Shown here piece by piece: positions 24,449 through 34,185 of a stretch of 64,000 nt of DNA (within the stretch, counting starts at the first letter, position 1; every line of letters begins with the position of its first letter). The notes beneath the pieces were generated by a model, which saw nothing but the letters and a program-made list of their open reading frames with translations, was not told where the DNA came from and made no database searches. Source of the stretch: Citrobacter sp. R56 (lineage in GTDB: Bacteria > Pseudomonadota > Gammaproteobacteria > Enterobacterales > Enterobacteriaceae); assembly GCF_016811995.1 (NCBI RefSeq), contig NZ_CP069159.1, positions 4,526,001 to 4,590,000 on the forward strand, given 5' to 3'. Position numbers and translations under genes: made by a program.

Positions 24449-25318
24449 TCAGAAGATATCGTTCAGCATCACACCCACGCCGACACGCGTCTGATTAAAG
24501 TTATAGTCGATCAGGGATTCGCCATATCCGCTGTAAACCTGGGTATAGAGACGCACGTGCTTCGTTATCGGATAGCTGAGTCCAAGTTCTGCGCCGCCGT
24601 ATCCGGTATTCCAGTTGTACTGCCCTTTTGCACTTAACACCGCGTCACCGAGGTGGTAGCCGATTTTAAGCTGGTAATAGCCCATGTATTTGGTGATATC
24701 AGGGTTATCATCGGTACTGCCCACGACAAACCACGGCTTCACTTCCACCAGCCAGTTGCCATTATCAGCCATCAGACGGGTATAAATACGGTTCCAGCTA
24801 CGCGATGTCGGATCCGAACGCCCATTAGAATCGTGGTTATACCCCATCTCTACATCGCGCAAGGTCCAGCCTGCAAGCTGATAATCGGTGGCAAATCCAA
24901 GAAACAGCTGCGGTTCGTAGTTCGTTTCACGGAAAGGCGATGACTCTTCGCTATTCGACAGTTGCCACCAGGATTTCTGGGTGTAGGACGCCCCCAGCAC
25001 CGAATTCGCCCCCAGAATGCCGCGCCAGAGAGGGAAAGCCAGACTCAGCTGAAACTTCACTTCATCTTTTCGGGCATTATCCGACCAGTTATAGCTACTG
25101 ATAGCCTCTTTATTCAGGTCACTGGTACTGGTGTAAATCAGATAGTTGGTGTCATAAGGATACAGTGTGAACGGATTGTCATGCTCTAGCAGCATGTTGG
25201 CGATAATACTGCCTCGCACCGCTGGTGCATCATGAACGTCTTTCACTGTCGCTTCCTGCGCATACGCGGCCAACGGCAGCATTGCTGCTGGTAATAACCA
25301 TCCCAGAATCGCCCGCAT
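24449..25318 (-). CDS. pldA: Outer membrane phospholipase A
   Basis: 289 residues. Signal peptide 1-20 (ends PLAAYA, then QEATV). The mature protein is a 12-strand outer membrane barrel; the active-site residues His142 and Ser144 (mature numbering) are in GYNHDSNGRSDP, with the catalytic Asn a little after. It hydrolyses misplaced phospholipids in the outer leaflet after calcium-dependent dimerisation, keeping membrane asymmetry. It has a GGAGAAG site, and is divergent from yigI. Confidence 0.97.
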   Translation of the reverse strand: MRAILGWLLPAAMLPLAAYAQEATVKDVHDAPAVRGSIIANMLLEHDNPFTLYPYDTNYLIYTSTSDLNKEAISSYNWSDNARKDEVKFQLSLAFPLWRGILGANSVLGASYTQKSWWQLSNSEESSPFRETNYEPQLFLGFATDYQLAGWTLRDVEMGYNHDSNGRSDPTSRSWNRIYTRLMADNGNWLVEVKPWFVVGSTDDNPDITKYMGYYQLKIGYHLGDAVLSAKGQYNWNTGYGGAELGLSYPITKHVRLYTQVYSGYGESLIDYNFNQTRVGVGVMLNDIF

Positions 25319-25480
25319 CGGTACTCTTCTCCTGAACTAAATATTGATGATTTGTATAATTATCTACCAAGCATTCTACATACTTACTCAATCCCTGTTT
25401 AGTTATCCTCTCCTAAAGTAGAAAACAACAAACAAGAAGCATAATATCAACATTTCATTAACCATGGAGTGTCCAATCGT

Positions 25481-25948
25481 ATGTCTGCTGTACTTACTGC
25501 TGAAGAAGCCCTGAAATTAGTGGGTGAAATGTTTGTCTACCATATGCCGTTTAACCGGGCATTGGGGCTGGAACTGGAGCGCTATGAAAAGGAGTTTGCC
25601 CAATTAGCTTTCAGTAATCAGCCGATGATGGTTGGGAACTGGTCACAGAGCATTTTGCATGGCGGGGTGATTGCCTCTGCATTAGATGTTGCTGCCGGGC
25701 TGGTTTGCGTGGGGAGTACGCTGACCCGTCACGAAACCATCAGTGAAGATGAACTACGCCAGCGGATGTCACGCATGGGTACCATCGATCTACGCGTCGA
25801 TTACTTACGTCCGGGCCGTGGTAATCGTTTTACCGCCACCAGCAGTTTACTCCGGGCAGGCAATAAGGTCGCCGTGGCACGTGTCGAGTTACATAACGAG
25901 GACCACCTTTATATCGCCAGCGCGACCGCCACTTATATGGTGGGGTAA
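25481..25948 (+). CDS. yigI: Hotdog-fold thioesterase-like protein YigI
   Basis: 155 residues from the ATG at 25481 with GGAG 11 bases upstream (E. coli start MSAVLTAE); an in-frame GTG at 25469 overlaps this site and is less likely. PaaI-type hotdog domain with the [18 protein letters not shown] helix. It is likely an acyl-CoA thioesterase; E. coli YigI is reported to act on medium and long acyl-CoA. Physiological substrate uncertain. 51 bases ahead of rarD. Confidence 0.88.
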   Translation: MSAVLTAEEALKLVGEMFVYHMPFNRALGLELERYEKEFAQLAFSNQPMMVGNWSQSILHGGVIASALDVAAGLVCVGSTLTRHETISEDELRQRMSRMGTIDLRVDYLRPGRGNRFTATSSLLRAGNKVAVARVELHNEDHLYIASATATYMVG

Positions 25949-25999
25949 GTTCGTGAAAAAAGGTAAACTGCCGTTCTATTTCTGATATGAGTTTTCCCG

Positions 26000-26896
26000 A
26001 TGGATGCTAAGCAAACGCGGCAGGGCGTATTACTCGCTCTTGCTGCTTATTTTATTTGGGGTATCGCACCCGCGTACTTCAAGCTGATCTCTTACGTTCC
26101 AGCGGACGAAATCCTGACGCACCGCGTAATTTGGTCATTCTTTTTTATGGTGGCGCTGATCAGCGTCAGTCGTCAGTGGTCGTATTTAAAAACGCTGCTA
26201 CAAACGCCGAAGAAGATCTTCCTGTTGGCGTTGTCAGCGGTTCTGATCGGCGGAAACTGGCTGCTCTTTATCTGGGCGGTGAATAACCACCACATGCTGG
26301 AAGCCAGCCTGGGCTACTTTATCAACCCGCTGGTGAACATCGTGCTGGGGATGATTTTCCTCGGCGAACGCTTCCGTCGAATGCAGTGGCTGGCCGTAGC
26401 GATGGCAGCTTGCGGCGTGCTGGTACAACTCTGGACGTTCGGTTCACTGCCGATTATCGCGCTGGGGCTGGCGTTTAGTTTCGCCTTTTACGGTCTGGTG
26501 CGTAAAAAGATTGCGGTGGAAGCGCAAACCGGCATGCTGATTGAAACGCTGTGGCTTTTGCCGGTCGCCGCGATTTATCTGTTTGGCATTGCCGACAGCG
26601 CCACCAGCCATATGGATAAAAACCCCATGTCGCTGAACCTGTTGCTGGTAGCCGCAGGGATTGTCACCACAATACCGCTGCTCTGTTTTACTGCCGCGGC
26701 AACGCGTCTGCGCCTCTCCACCCTGGGATTCTTCCAGTATATTGGCCCCACATTGATGTTTATTCTGGCGGTCGTGTTTTACGGCGAAACGCCGGGTGCC
26801 GATAAAATGGTGACGTTCGCCTTTATCTGGGCAGCGCTGGCGATTTTCGTGATGGATGCAATTTATACCCAGCGCAGGACGCGCAAAGGGATGTGA
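26000..26896 (+). CDS. rarD: EamA-family permease RarD
   Basis: 298 residues, about ten membrane helices in the DMT superfamily. Starts MDAKQTRQGVLLALAAYFIWG; ends in a basic tail QRRTRKGM. Its name comes from a chloramphenicol-related association; the transported compound is not known. Probably cotranscribed with yigI. Confidence 0.92.
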   Translation: MDAKQTRQGVLLALAAYFIWGIAPAYFKLISYVPADEILTHRVIWSFFFMVALISVSRQWSYLKTLLQTPKKIFLLALSAVLIGGNWLLFIWAVNNHHMLEASLGYFINPLVNIVLGMIFLGERFRRMQWLAVAMAACGVLVQLWTFGSLPIIALGLAFSFAFYGLVRKKIAVEAQTGMLIETLWLLPVAAIYLFGIADSATSHMDKNPMSLNLLLVAAGIVTTIPLLCFTAAATRLRLSTLGFFQYIGPTLMFILAVVFYGETPGADKMVTFAFIWAALAIFVMDAIYTQRRTRKGM

Positions 26897-26901
26897 TTGT
26901 A

Positions 26902-26970
26902 CCTGATGGCGCTTCGCTTTAAGGCCTACACAACCTGTAGGCCGGATAAGGCGTTAGCCGCCATCCGGCA
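26902..26970. repeat. REP pair (BIME) between rarD and corA
   Basis: CTGATGGCGCTTCGCTTTAAG...(26902-26928) and GCCGGATAAGGCG...CGCCATCCGGC (26941-26969). It lies between convergent rarD and corA, where E. coli K-12 carries yigF and yigG, as I recall. Confidence 0.7.
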
Positions 26971-26978
26971 GCAAAACG

Positions 26979-27929
26979 TTAAAGCCAGTTCTTGCGCTTA
27001 AAGTACAGATACGGCGCCAGTCCGGCGAGAAGCATAAAGATAATCGCCCCAGGATACCCAAAACTCCACTTCAGCTCCGGCATAAATTCGAAGTTCATCC
27101 CATAGCTGGAGGCCACCAGCGTTGGCGGCAGGAACACCACGGAAACCACCGAGAAGATCTTGATGATGCGGTTCTGCTCGATGTTGATAAAGCCCATTGC
27201 CGCCTGCATCAGGAAGTTCACTTTCTGGAACAGGGATTCGTTATGCGGCAGCAGGGATTCGATATCGCGCAGGATCTCACGCGCCTGCTCCAGTTGTCCG
27301 CCCGGTAAACGCGCTTTACGTACCAGGAAATTGAGTGCGCGCTGGGTATCCATCAGACACAGGCGAACCTTCCAGCCGATATCTTCCAGTTCCGCCAGCG
27401 TGGAGAGTGCTTCGTCATATTCATCGCCCTGATGCCCTTCCATGATCACACGGCTGAGTTTTTCCAGGTCGCTGTAGATGTTTTCAATTTCATCCGCCAG
27501 CTGTTCGATTTTGGTTTCAAACAGATCCAACAGCAGCTCATACGCATTGCCATCCACCATCGCCTGGCTGCGGGCGCGCATACGATAGAGACGGAACGCG
27601 GGCAGTTCACGTTCACGCAGGGTGAACAAGCGGCCATCACGGATGGTAAATGCCACCGTGGAGTTACCGGCGTGGTCTTCCGCATCTTCAAAGAAGAAAA
27701 AGGAGTGGATGTGCAGACCGTCTTCGTCTTCAAAGAAACGGGCGGATGCTTCGATGTCTTCCAGTTCAGGACGTGTTGCCAGGCTCTGACCCAGTTCAGA
27801 TTGTACGCGCAGGCGCTCGTCGTCATCCGGCTCAACCAAATCGATCCAGACAGCATCAATCAGGGTTTGTGACTCTTCGACTTCCAGCCGGGTTAGTCGA
27901 TTTTTTTCCAGTTGAAATGCGCTCAGCAT
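26979..27929 (-). CDS. corA: Magnesium/cobalt/nickel transport channel CorA
   Basis: 316 residues from the ATG at 27929 ([16 protein letters not shown]), with a GGGAGTC site in front; a 332-residue version from an earlier start is not supported. The homopentameric Mg2+ channel has a large acidic cytoplasmic funnel, two C-terminal membrane helices and the hallmark selectivity motif [10 protein letters not shown] between them (near residue 277). The leader of about 240 bases is unusual; see the separate leader entries. Stop codon lies near a BIME. Confidence 0.97.
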   Translation of the reverse strand: MLSAFQLEKNRLTRLEVEESQTLIDAVWIDLVEPDDDERLRVQSELGQSLATRPELEDIEASARFFEDEDGLHIHSFFFFEDAEDHAGNSTVAFTIRDGRLFTLRERELPAFRLYRMRARSQAMVDGNAYELLLDLFETKIEQLADEIENIYSDLEKLSRVIMEGHQGDEYDEALSTLAELEDIGWKVRLCLMDTQRALNFLVRKARLPGGQLEQAREILRDIESLLPHNESLFQKVNFLMQAAMGFINIEQNRIIKIFSVVSVVFLPPTLVASSYGMNFEFMPELKWSFGYPGAIIFMLLAGLAPYLYFKRKNWL

Positions 27930-28082
27930 GACCGGGACTCCCAATGCATAAAAATATCGGACGCTCGGTGGGCACACAGAAACAAATTGGGTTTCAGACC
28001 ATTAAACAGCCTGACTCAACGCGACGGGAAAAGAGAGAAAGTCGCTGACAACCGCGAAGGCTATCAGCAAAAAGGGATAGCC

Positions 28083-28139
28083 TTAGGAGTTGATCCTGGA
28101 TGACAGGATAATGAGCCAGCATCTACTGGGTGTGTCCAA
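28083..28139 (-). CDS. Candidate corA leader peptide (corL-like), 18 codons
   Basis: TTG start at 28139 with AAGAGGA located about nine bases before it, encoding an 18-residue peptide (DTPSRCWLIILSSRINS after the start) ending TAA. It lies just downstream of a good sigma-70 promoter, 153 bases ahead of corA. In Salmonella a short leader ORF, corL, couples corA to Rho termination; this position and size fit. A second frame (28122 to 27994, 42 codons, ATG start) overlaps it and is the alternative. Confidence 0.5.
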   Translation of the reverse strand: MDTPSRCWLIILSSRINS

Positions 28140-28171
28140 GGCGAATGTCCTCTTAGCGTAATCGTGCGCGC

Positions 28172-28200
28172 ATGTTACGCCAGCATAAATTTGACGTCAA
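28172..28200 (-). promoter_or_regulatory. Sigma-70 promoter of corA
   Basis: TTGACG (28195-28200), 17-base spacer, TAACAT (28172-28177). It is 243 bases upstream of corA, giving a long leader that fits known leader-mediated control of corA. The 27930-28352 region holds no other gene than the leader ORF. Confidence 0.65.
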
Positions 28201-28300
28201 CACGCAACGGAACGCGAAAAAGTAATAATTCCCCCTAATGCTTTAAGGTTAGCAGAGAGGGATGATTTATCTATGTTTTCAGAACATTAAGCGGCAGATT

Positions 28301-28331
28301 GCCGGATGGCGGCTTCGCCTTATCCGGCCTA
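28301..28331. repeat. REP downstream of uvrD
   Basis: GCCGGATGGCGGC...GCCTTATCCGGC palindrome between the uvrD stop and the corA promoter. Confidence 0.7.
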
Positions 28332-28352
28332 CGAATCATAAGGTTAGTGATA

Positions 28353-30515
28353 TCAGACCGTTTCCAGCCTGGCGTACGCCGCCACTAACCATTTGATTCC
28401 CTGCCCCTGGAACGCCACCTGCAAGCGACTGTGTTCACCGCTGCCTTCCAGATTCACAATCGTACCCTCACCGAACTTGGCGTGGCGCACGCGCTGGCCG
28501 AGTTTGTAACCAGTGTCGTTCTCCGCCATCGGCGTTCCCATCCGCTGATGGCTGACCGGTCGGCTCACCGTCGCGCGCAGACGAACTTCTTCCACGCAGT
28601 TTTCCGGTAGTTCACCGATAAAGCGCGACGGGCGATGGTAAACCTCTTTTCCGTACAGACGACGCGTTTCAGCGTAGGTCAGGGTCAATTTTTGCATCGC
28701 ACGGGTAACGCCGACGTAGGCCAGGCGACGTTCTTCTTCCAGACGCCCGCCCTCGTCGAGCGACATCTGGCTCGGGAACATCCCCTCTTCCATCCCGACG
28801 ATAAACACCTGCGGGAACTCCAGCCCTTTCGCCGAGTGCAGGGTCATCAACTGTACCGCGTCCTGCCAGGTATCCGCCTGCCCTTCGCCCGCTTCCAGCG
28901 CGGCATGGGAAAGGAACGCCTGTAACGGCATTAAATCTTCGTCTTCTTCGTTGTAGCTGAACTGCCGCGTTGCCGTCACCAGTTCGTCTAAGTTTTCGAT
29001 ACGCGTCTGACCCTTCTCGCCCTTTTCCTGCTCATACATCATGCGCAGGCCGGAGTCTTTCACCACACGGTCAGTCTGCACGTGCAGCGGCATATCCGCC
29101 GTTTCTTGTGCCAGCGCGTCAATCAGTTCCATAAAGCGCTGTAACGCGCTCGCAGCGCGGCCCGCCAGCGCTTTTTCCTGCAACAGCTCGCGGCAGGCTT
29201 GCCACAGCGTCAGCTGACGGTCACGTGAGGTCTGGCGTACCACGTCCAGCGTACGGTCGCCGATACCGCGCGTTGGCGTATTCACCACACGCTCAAACGC
29301 CGCATCATCGTTGCGGTTGGCAATCAGGCGCAGATAAGAGAGGGCGTCTTTGATTTCCTGGCGTTCGAAGAAGCGCATACCGCCGTAAATGCGGTACGGC
29401 ATGCTCGCCTGCAGTAACGCCTCTTCCAGCACGCGCGACTGGGCGTTGCTGCGATAGAGAATCGCGCACTGATCCAGCGCGCCGCCGTTGTCTTGCCAGG
29501 TTTTGATGCGGTTGACCACGAAGCGCGCTTCATCGAGCTCATTAAAGGCGCAGTAGAGCGAGATAGGCTCGCCGTCCGCACCATCGGTCCACAGCTTCTT
29601 ACCGAGACGACCGCTGTTGTTCTCAATCAGGGCGTTCGCCGCGCTCAAAATATTGCTGGTCGAACGGTAGTTCTGCTCCAGGCGGATAGTCTCGGCGCCG
29701 GGGAAATCGTTGAGGAAGCGCTGGATGTTTTCAACCTGCGCGCCGCGCCAGCCGTAGATTGACTGGTCATCGTCGCCCACGATCATCACTTTGCCGGTAT
29801 CGCCCGCCAGCAGGCGGATCCACGCATACTGAATGTTGTTGGTATCCTGGAATTCGTCGACCAGAATATTGGTGAAGCGTTCGCGGTAGTGCTGAAGAAT
29901 ATGTGGCTTGTTGAGCCACAGTTCGTGAGCGCGCAGCAGCAGTTCGGCGAAATCGACCAGCCCTGCACGGTCGCACGCTTCCTGATAAGCCTGGTAGACC
30001 TTCTGCCAGGTCTGCTCAACCGGGTTGCCGTAGCTCTGAATATGGTGTGGGCGCAGCCCTTCGTCTTTCTGGCTGTTGATGTACCACATCGCCTGACGCG
30101 GCGGCCACTGCTTCTCGTCGAGATTCATGGCTTTGATCAGGCGCTTCAGCAGACGCAGCTGGTCTTCGCTATCGAGGATTTGGAAATCCTGCGGCAGATT
30201 GGCGTCCAAATGGTGCGCACGCAGCAGACGGTGCGCCAGCCCGTGGAAGGTGCCAACCCACATCCCGCCCTGCGTCGTCCCCATCAGTTGCCCGATACGG
30301 TGGCGCATCTCCGCCGCCGCTTTATTGGTGAAGGTCACTGCCATAATGGAGTACGGCGAGCAGTTTTCCACGCTCATCAGCCAGGCGATGCGGTGTACCA
30401 GCACACGCGTCTTACCACTGCCCGCCCCCGCCAGCACCAGCATGTTGGTGCGCGAAGCAGCGACGGCTTCGCGCTGTTTGTCATTAAGGCTGTCGAGCAG
30501 GTAAGAAACGTCCAT
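28353..30515 (-). CDS. uvrD: DNA helicase II UvrD
   Basis: 720 residues from the ATG at 30515 (MDVSYLLDSLNDKQ); a GTG three codons earlier is the alternative. SF1A 3'-5' helicase of nucleotide excision and mismatch repair. Walker [13 protein letters not shown], motif Ia TFTNKAAAEM, motif II DEFQDTNN, motif [16 protein letters not shown], motif IV LEQNYRST, motif V LMTLHSAKGLEFPQVFI, motif VI VTRAMQKL are all present. SOS control: a LexA box and promoter lie upstream, with a BIME in the 5' leader between them and the start. Confidence 0.97.
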   Translation of the reverse strand: MDVSYLLDSLNDKQREAVAASRTNMLVLAGAGSGKTRVLVHRIAWLMSVENCSPYSIMAVTFTNKAAAEMRHRIGQLMGTTQGGMWVGTFHGLAHRLLRAHHLDANLPQDFQILDSEDQLRLLKRLIKAMNLDEKQWPPRQAMWYINSQKDEGLRPHHIQSYGNPVEQTWQKVYQAYQEACDRAGLVDFAELLLRAHELWLNKPHILQHYRERFTNILVDEFQDTNNIQYAWIRLLAGDTGKVMIVGDDDQSIYGWRGAQVENIQRFLNDFPGAETIRLEQNYRSTSNILSAANALIENNSGRLGKKLWTDGADGEPISLYCAFNELDEARFVVNRIKTWQDNGGALDQCAILYRSNAQSRVLEEALLQASMPYRIYGGMRFFERQEIKDALSYLRLIANRNDDAAFERVVNTPTRGIGDRTLDVVRQTSRDRQLTLWQACRELLQEKALAGRAASALQRFMELIDALAQETADMPLHVQTDRVVKDSGLRMMYEQEKGEKGQTRIENLDELVTATRQFSYNEEDEDLMPLQAFLSHAALEAGEGQADTWQDAVQLMTLHSAKGLEFPQVFIVGMEEGMFPSQMSLDEGGRLEEERRLAYVGVTRAMQKLTLTYAETRRLYGKEVYHRPSRFIGELPENCVEEVRLRATVSRPVSHQRMGTPMAENDTGYKLGQRVRHAKFGEGTIVNLEGSGEHSRLQVAFQGQGIKWLVAAYARLETV

Positions 30516-30554
30516 TGATGGCACCGCCGCGTTAGGAATAGATAAATTGCGAAA

Positions 30555-30627
30555 TGCCCGATGGCGCTTCGCTTATCGGGCCTACGTGATCGCAGTCAGC
30601 GTAGGGCGGATAAGCGTAGCGCCATCC
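30555..30627. repeat. BIME in the uvrD 5' leader
   Basis: Two inverted REP copies: CCCGATGGCGCTTCGCTTATCGGG (30558-30581) and GTAGGGCGGATAAGCGTAGCGCCATCC (30601-30627). It lies between the SOS operator and the uvrD start codon, so it would be transcribed as the 5' untranslated region. Confidence 0.7.
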
Positions 30628-30636
30628 ACCAAAACC

Positions 30637-30652
30637 CTGGAATTTTATACAG
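30637..30652 (-). promoter_or_regulatory. LexA box of uvrD
   Basis: Minus strand CTGT-ATAAAATT-CCAG, fitting CTG-N10-CAG and close to the E. coli uvrD SOS box. It overlaps the expected start site, about 12 bases below the -10 element, so LexA would block initiation. Confidence 0.8.
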
Positions 30653-30663
30653 AACTATTGAGG

Positions 30664-30691
30664 ATTATATCAGCGAGGTCAACGATGCCAA
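30664..30691 (-). promoter_or_regulatory. uvrD promoter
   Basis: TTGGCA (30686-30691), 16-base spacer, TATAAT (30664-30669). It lies in the last bases of yigB, so uvrD has its own promoter inside the upstream gene. Confidence 0.7.
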
Positions 30692-31381
30692 CCGGGAAAT
30701 TTCCAGATGCGGTAACAAACGGCTGTCATTGGTCTGCATCAGGTCGGCATTCTCCGGCTTGATCCAGCAGGCCTGCATGCCGCAGCGAATGGCACCAGCG
30801 ACGTCGGTGGTGAGATCGTCGCCCACATGCAGGATCTCGCCGATCGGGACGTTGAGCTTCTCAGCGGCTAAGGCATACATGTCGCTAAACGGCTTCGAAC
30901 GACCGTCCGGACCCGCCCGCAGGACAAACTTAAAATAGTCGCCCAGCCCAAACAATTCCGGCTGCGCATTGCCGTTGGTAATCGCCACCAGCGGCCATTT
31001 TTTTGCCAGTTGCGTAAGCGTGTCATGTGTCTCCTGCGGGACGTCAATCCGGCTACGCCACTTTGCGAAATTCATCATCGCGGCATTGGCACCTGCCGTC
31101 GCCTCTTCGGCTGATAATCCCGCATTCAACATGGCACGTTCTACGGCGCGATGCCGCCACTCAGTGACATCATGGTAAATGTCCGGCTCCGCTTCGCGTA
31201 CTGCCTGGCGTAAACGCTGCAGGTCAGCGTTTTGTAATGTGCGCAGCGCAGGGTGATAGTTTTGCACAAAGGCGAGCGCTTCCTGCTCCGTGCGCAGAAT
31301 AACCTGACGGTTATCATAAAGGGTGTCGTCCAGGTCAAAAGTGAGCGCAGAGATGCGCCCCAACGGCCGGTAAAAACGCAT
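30665..31381 (-). CDS. yigB: HAD phosphatase YigB (flavin path)
   Basis: 238 residues. HAD motifs DLDDTLYDN (I, near residue 16), VAITNGNAQ (II), RSKPFSDMY (III Lys) and [13 protein letters not shown] (IV). E. coli YigB dephosphorylates 5-amino-6-ribitylamino-uracil phosphate in riboflavin synthesis, and FMN. Its ATG shares one base with the xerC TAA (TAATG), showing translational coupling in dapF-yigA-xerC-yigB. Confidence 0.94.
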   Translation of the reverse strand: MRFYRPLGRISALTFDLDDTLYDNRQVILRTEQEALAFVQNYHPALRTLQNADLQRLRQAVREAEPDIYHDVTEWRHRAVERAMLNAGLSAEEATAGANAAMMNFAKWRSRIDVPQETHDTLTQLAKKWPLVAITNGNAQPELFGLGDYFKFVLRAGPDGRSKPFSDMYALAAEKLNVPIGEILHVGDDLTTDVAGAIRCGMQACWIKPENADLMQTNDSRLLPHLEISRLASLTSLI

Positions 31382-32283
31382 TATTTCCCCCGTTTGGCGC
31401 GTGGATGCGCCGCATCGTACACCGAGGCCAGGTGTTGAAAATCAAGATGAGTATAGATTTGGGTGGTCGAGAGATTGGCGTGCCCCAACAACTCCTGCAC
31501 ACCGCGCAGATCGCCGCTCGACTCCAGCATATGGGTGGCAAATGAGTGGCGCAGTTTATGCGGATGCACATGGCTATTCAGCCCCTGCTTGATGCCCCAC
31601 TCGGCAAACCGTTTTTGCACGTTACGCGCCGAAATCCGTTTTCCCAGTTTGGAGAGAAACAGCGCATCGTCGTCACCGCCAAACAGGCCACGCAGATCCA
31701 GCCAGTGTTCAATCCACGCCACCGCATTGCGTCCGATGGGCAGGCGTCGCTCTTTGCTGCCTTTCCCCATCACCCACACTTCGCCAGTGTCGAGATCGAG
31801 ATGTTTGATATCCAGCCCAACCAATTCTGACAAACGTAGCCCCGCGCCGTACATCACCTCCAGCATTGCGCGGTCGCGCACGGCAAGCGGGTCATTGAGG
31901 TCGATATTCAGCAGGCGATTCACATCGTCAACGTCGATATTTTTCGGCAGATGGCGCGGCGCTTTGGGTGCGGAGATCCCTTTCGCCGGGTTGGCTGGCA
32001 GCTCGCCCTGGCTCACCAGCCAGTCGAAGAAACTGCGCAATGCAGAGAGGCGTAGCGCCAGACTGGCGGGGCCAAGCCCTTTGCGACGACTGCGTACCGC
32101 AAAACTGCGTACTCTCGCAGCATCACATTGTTGCCAGCTCTGCATTCCGGTTTCCCCGGCTAACGCGATAATGGCATCAAGCTGACGCTGATAATTCAGG
32201 TGCGTTATTGGGCTAAGCTGCCGCTCCACGCCCAGATAACGCAAAAAGCGGGCAACGTCCTGAGAAAGCGGCAAATCCGTCAT
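31381..32283 (-). CDS. xerC: Site-specific tyrosine recombinase XerC
   Basis: 300 residues (E. coli 298). With XerD it resolves chromosome dimers at dif during division. Tyrosine recombinase residues: Arg150 in GAGLRLSEL, Lys in MGKGSKERR, His-x-x-Arg in [12 protein letters not shown], His in [10 protein letters not shown], and the nucleophile Tyr in TQIYTHLDF (near residue 277). N-terminal SAM-like core-binding domain is complete. It overlaps yigA by 4 bases. Confidence 0.96.
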   Translation of the reverse strand: MTDLPLSQDVARFLRYLGVERQLSPITHLNYQRQLDAIIALAGETGMQSWQQCDAARVRSFAVRSRRKGLGPASLALRLSALRSFFDWLVSQGELPANPAKGISAPKAPRHLPKNIDVDDVNRLLNIDLNDPLAVRDRAMLEVMYGAGLRLSELVGLDIKHLDLDTGEVWVMGKGSKERRLPIGRNAVAWIEHWLDLRGLFGGDDDALFLSKLGKRISARNVQKRFAEWGIKQGLNSHVHPHKLRHSFATHMLESSGDLRGVQELLGHANLSTTQIYTHLDFQHLASVYDAAHPRAKRGK

Positions 32284-32987
32284 ATGCGTTCAATCCAACG
32301 CTCAAGCAACTCCGGCAACATCAGCGCTATTTCATGCAGCAACTGCGTCCCTTGCCCCTGCTGATAATGATGAGCATCACGACTGCTGAACAACATGACG
32401 CCGAGATCGCCCTCGCGTCCCAGCATTGACATCGCTACCGAGCCTATCGCTTTGGCTTCCGGCAGCACCACCAGCAGTTCCGGGCCGTTGAGCGGGCCAA
32501 GATAGTGCTGCTCGTGCCCCAGACGTTGAATACGCAGCGGTTCAAAGGCCTGACGGCTTAATGCCAGATGCGTGAAACTCGACGGTGCGCCGAGTCGCCA
32601 GCGATCGGGGAATAAGCGGATTGTTGCCCCTGCCAGCCCCAGATCGCGCGCCCAGCGATGAAAACGTATCAGCATCTCATCCAGACTGCTGGCTGATGCC
32701 AGTCGCCCCTGGAGATGCAACAGGCGATTAAACAGGCTTTCATTGGCGTTAGCCTGCTCCATCAGCAGCGTCATGTTCTCTTCGAGCTCGTTGATATGGT
32801 TGCGCGCGCGCACCATATGCCATTCAACTAAAGAGATGGTTCCACGCACCGGGTGCGGGACACGCATCGCTTCAACAGCGCGCGCATTGCGGATAAAAAA
32901 CTCAGGGTGACGCTGTAAATACTCGACGACCGCACGGTCATCCAGTTCCATGAGTGTTTCCTGTAGTTCTTCCCCTGGTTGCTTCAT
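32280..32987 (-). CDS. yigA: DUF484 protein YigA
   Basis: 235 residues, a GAF-like DUF484 protein of unknown function. A helical N-terminal part ([16 protein letters not shown]) and a coiled coil ([21 protein letters not shown]) precede a GAF-type domain ending in [14 protein letters not shown]. It overlaps both dapF (upstream) and xerC (downstream) by 4 bases, so it is tightly coupled in the operon. No function claimed. Confidence 0.93.
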   Translation of the reverse strand: MKQPGEELQETLMELDDRAVVEYLQRHPEFFIRNARAVEAMRVPHPVRGTISLVEWHMVRARNHINELEENMTLLMEQANANESLFNRLLHLQGRLASASSLDEMLIRFHRWARDLGLAGATIRLFPDRWRLGAPSSFTHLALSRQAFEPLRIQRLGHEQHYLGPLNGPELLVVLPEAKAIGSVAMSMLGREGDLGVMLFSSRDAHHYQQGQGTQLLHEIALMLPELLERWIERI

Positions 32988-33808
32988 AGATGAATAAATC
33001 CGTCGTAGACATGTGCCGCCGGGCCAGTCATATATAACGGATGGCCCGGACCTTTCCAGGCGATATCAAGGCGACCGCCGGGTAATTCCACGCGTACTTC
33101 TTCTGCCAGCAAACCCTGCTGAATGCCGACCGCTACGGCAGCGCACGCACCACTGCCGCAGGCCTGGGTTTCTCCTGCCCCACGCTCATAAACGCGTAAC
33201 CGGATATGCTCGCGTTTGACCACTTGCATAAACCCTATATTGGCGCGCTCAGGAAAGCGTTCATGATTTTCCAGAACCGGCCCCAACGTCTCTACGGCGG
33301 CCGTATCAACATCATCAACCTGAATCACGCAATGCGGGTTCCCCATCGAAACGACGCCGCACAATACTGTTTGTTCAGCGACTCGCATAATATAGGTCTT
33401 TTCCGCTTTGTTGGCGCGAAAAGGCACCTGCGCCGGTTCAAAGTTGGGCTCGCCCATGTTGACCCGCACCAGGTCGTCGTCGGTGACGCTCAGAACCATG
33501 CGGCCATTGGCCGTGCTGACGCAAATATCGCGCTTGTTCGTCAACCCTTTCAGGCGAACAAACCGGGCAAAACAGCGTGCACCGTTACCGCACTGCGAGA
33601 CTTCACTCCCATCCGCATTAAAGATGCGGTAATGAAAATCCAGCTCAGGATCGTAAGGCGGTTCGACCACCAACAGCTGATCGAACCCGACCCCCAGATG
33701 TCTGTCCGACAGACGGCGGATCAATTCCGGCGAGAAAAAAACATTCTGCGTTACCGCGTCGACGACCATAAAATCGTTGCCAAGGCCATGCATTTTAGAG
33801 AATTGCAT
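32984..33808 (-). CDS. dapF: Diaminopimelate epimerase
   Basis: 274 residues from the ATG at 33808 ([10 protein letters not shown]) with GGAG six bases upstream; starts four codons earlier are less likely. It interconverts LL- and meso-diaminopimelate for lysine and peptidoglycan synthesis. Catalytic Cys73 ([11 protein letters not shown]) and the second Cys in [14 protein letters not shown]. First gene of dapF-yigA-xerC-yigB; lptM precedes it on the same strand. Confidence 0.97.
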   Translation of the reverse strand: MQFSKMHGLGNDFMVVDAVTQNVFFSPELIRRLSDRHLGVGFDQLLVVEPPYDPELDFHYRIFNADGSEVSQCGNGARCFARFVRLKGLTNKRDICVSTANGRMVLSVTDDDLVRVNMGEPNFEPAQVPFRANKAEKTYIMRVAEQTVLCGVVSMGNPHCVIQVDDVDTAAVETLGPVLENHERFPERANIGFMQVVKREHIRLRVYERGAGETQACGSGACAAVAVGIQQGLLAEEVRVELPGGRLDIAWKGPGHPLYMTGPAAHVYDGFIHL

Positions 33809-33844
33809 CATTCGCTCCATTCACGCGGGTACAGAGGGTTACCG

Positions 33845-34048
33845 TCAGTAATTCACCTGAGTAGGGCCGTCGCCTGTTGCACGATCATTTCGTTCTGGCA
33901 TGGTGGATTGCGTTTGCGGTTCAACCTTATGCGTCGGAGGCGGTGCATTTTTGTCCTCTGGCGGAAAATAGAGCGGGCCTTTAAGACCGCAGCCCGTCAG
34001 GCTGAACAGAGTAAGAAGTACAGCGAGTGCCTGAAACACGTTTTTCAT
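33845..34048 (-). CDS. lptM: Small outer membrane lipoprotein LptM (YifL)
   Basis: 67 residues. Signal peptide with lipobox LTGC, Cys20 being the lipidated residue, then [12 protein letters not shown] and a Pro/Thr/Gln-rich tail. LptM assists LptD disulphide maturation and LptDE assembly for LPS export. It lies 36 bases upstream of dapF and may be cotranscribed with it; divergent from cyaY. Confidence 0.93.
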   Translation of the reverse strand: MKNVFQALAVLLTLFSLTGCGLKGPLYFPPEDKNAPPPTHKVEPQTQSTMPERNDRATGDGPTQVNY

Positions 34049-34185
34049 TATGGATTGCCTGTAAGTTCATGCTTTCTGTTTTCTATCATCGCAGGAGAAG
34101 ACGTAAAAGCAAGAGTTTGCCTGCAAACTGCAACGTGTTTTGTTTCGCGTTATACTGCGAACATCACGAAAAATGGGATAAAAAA

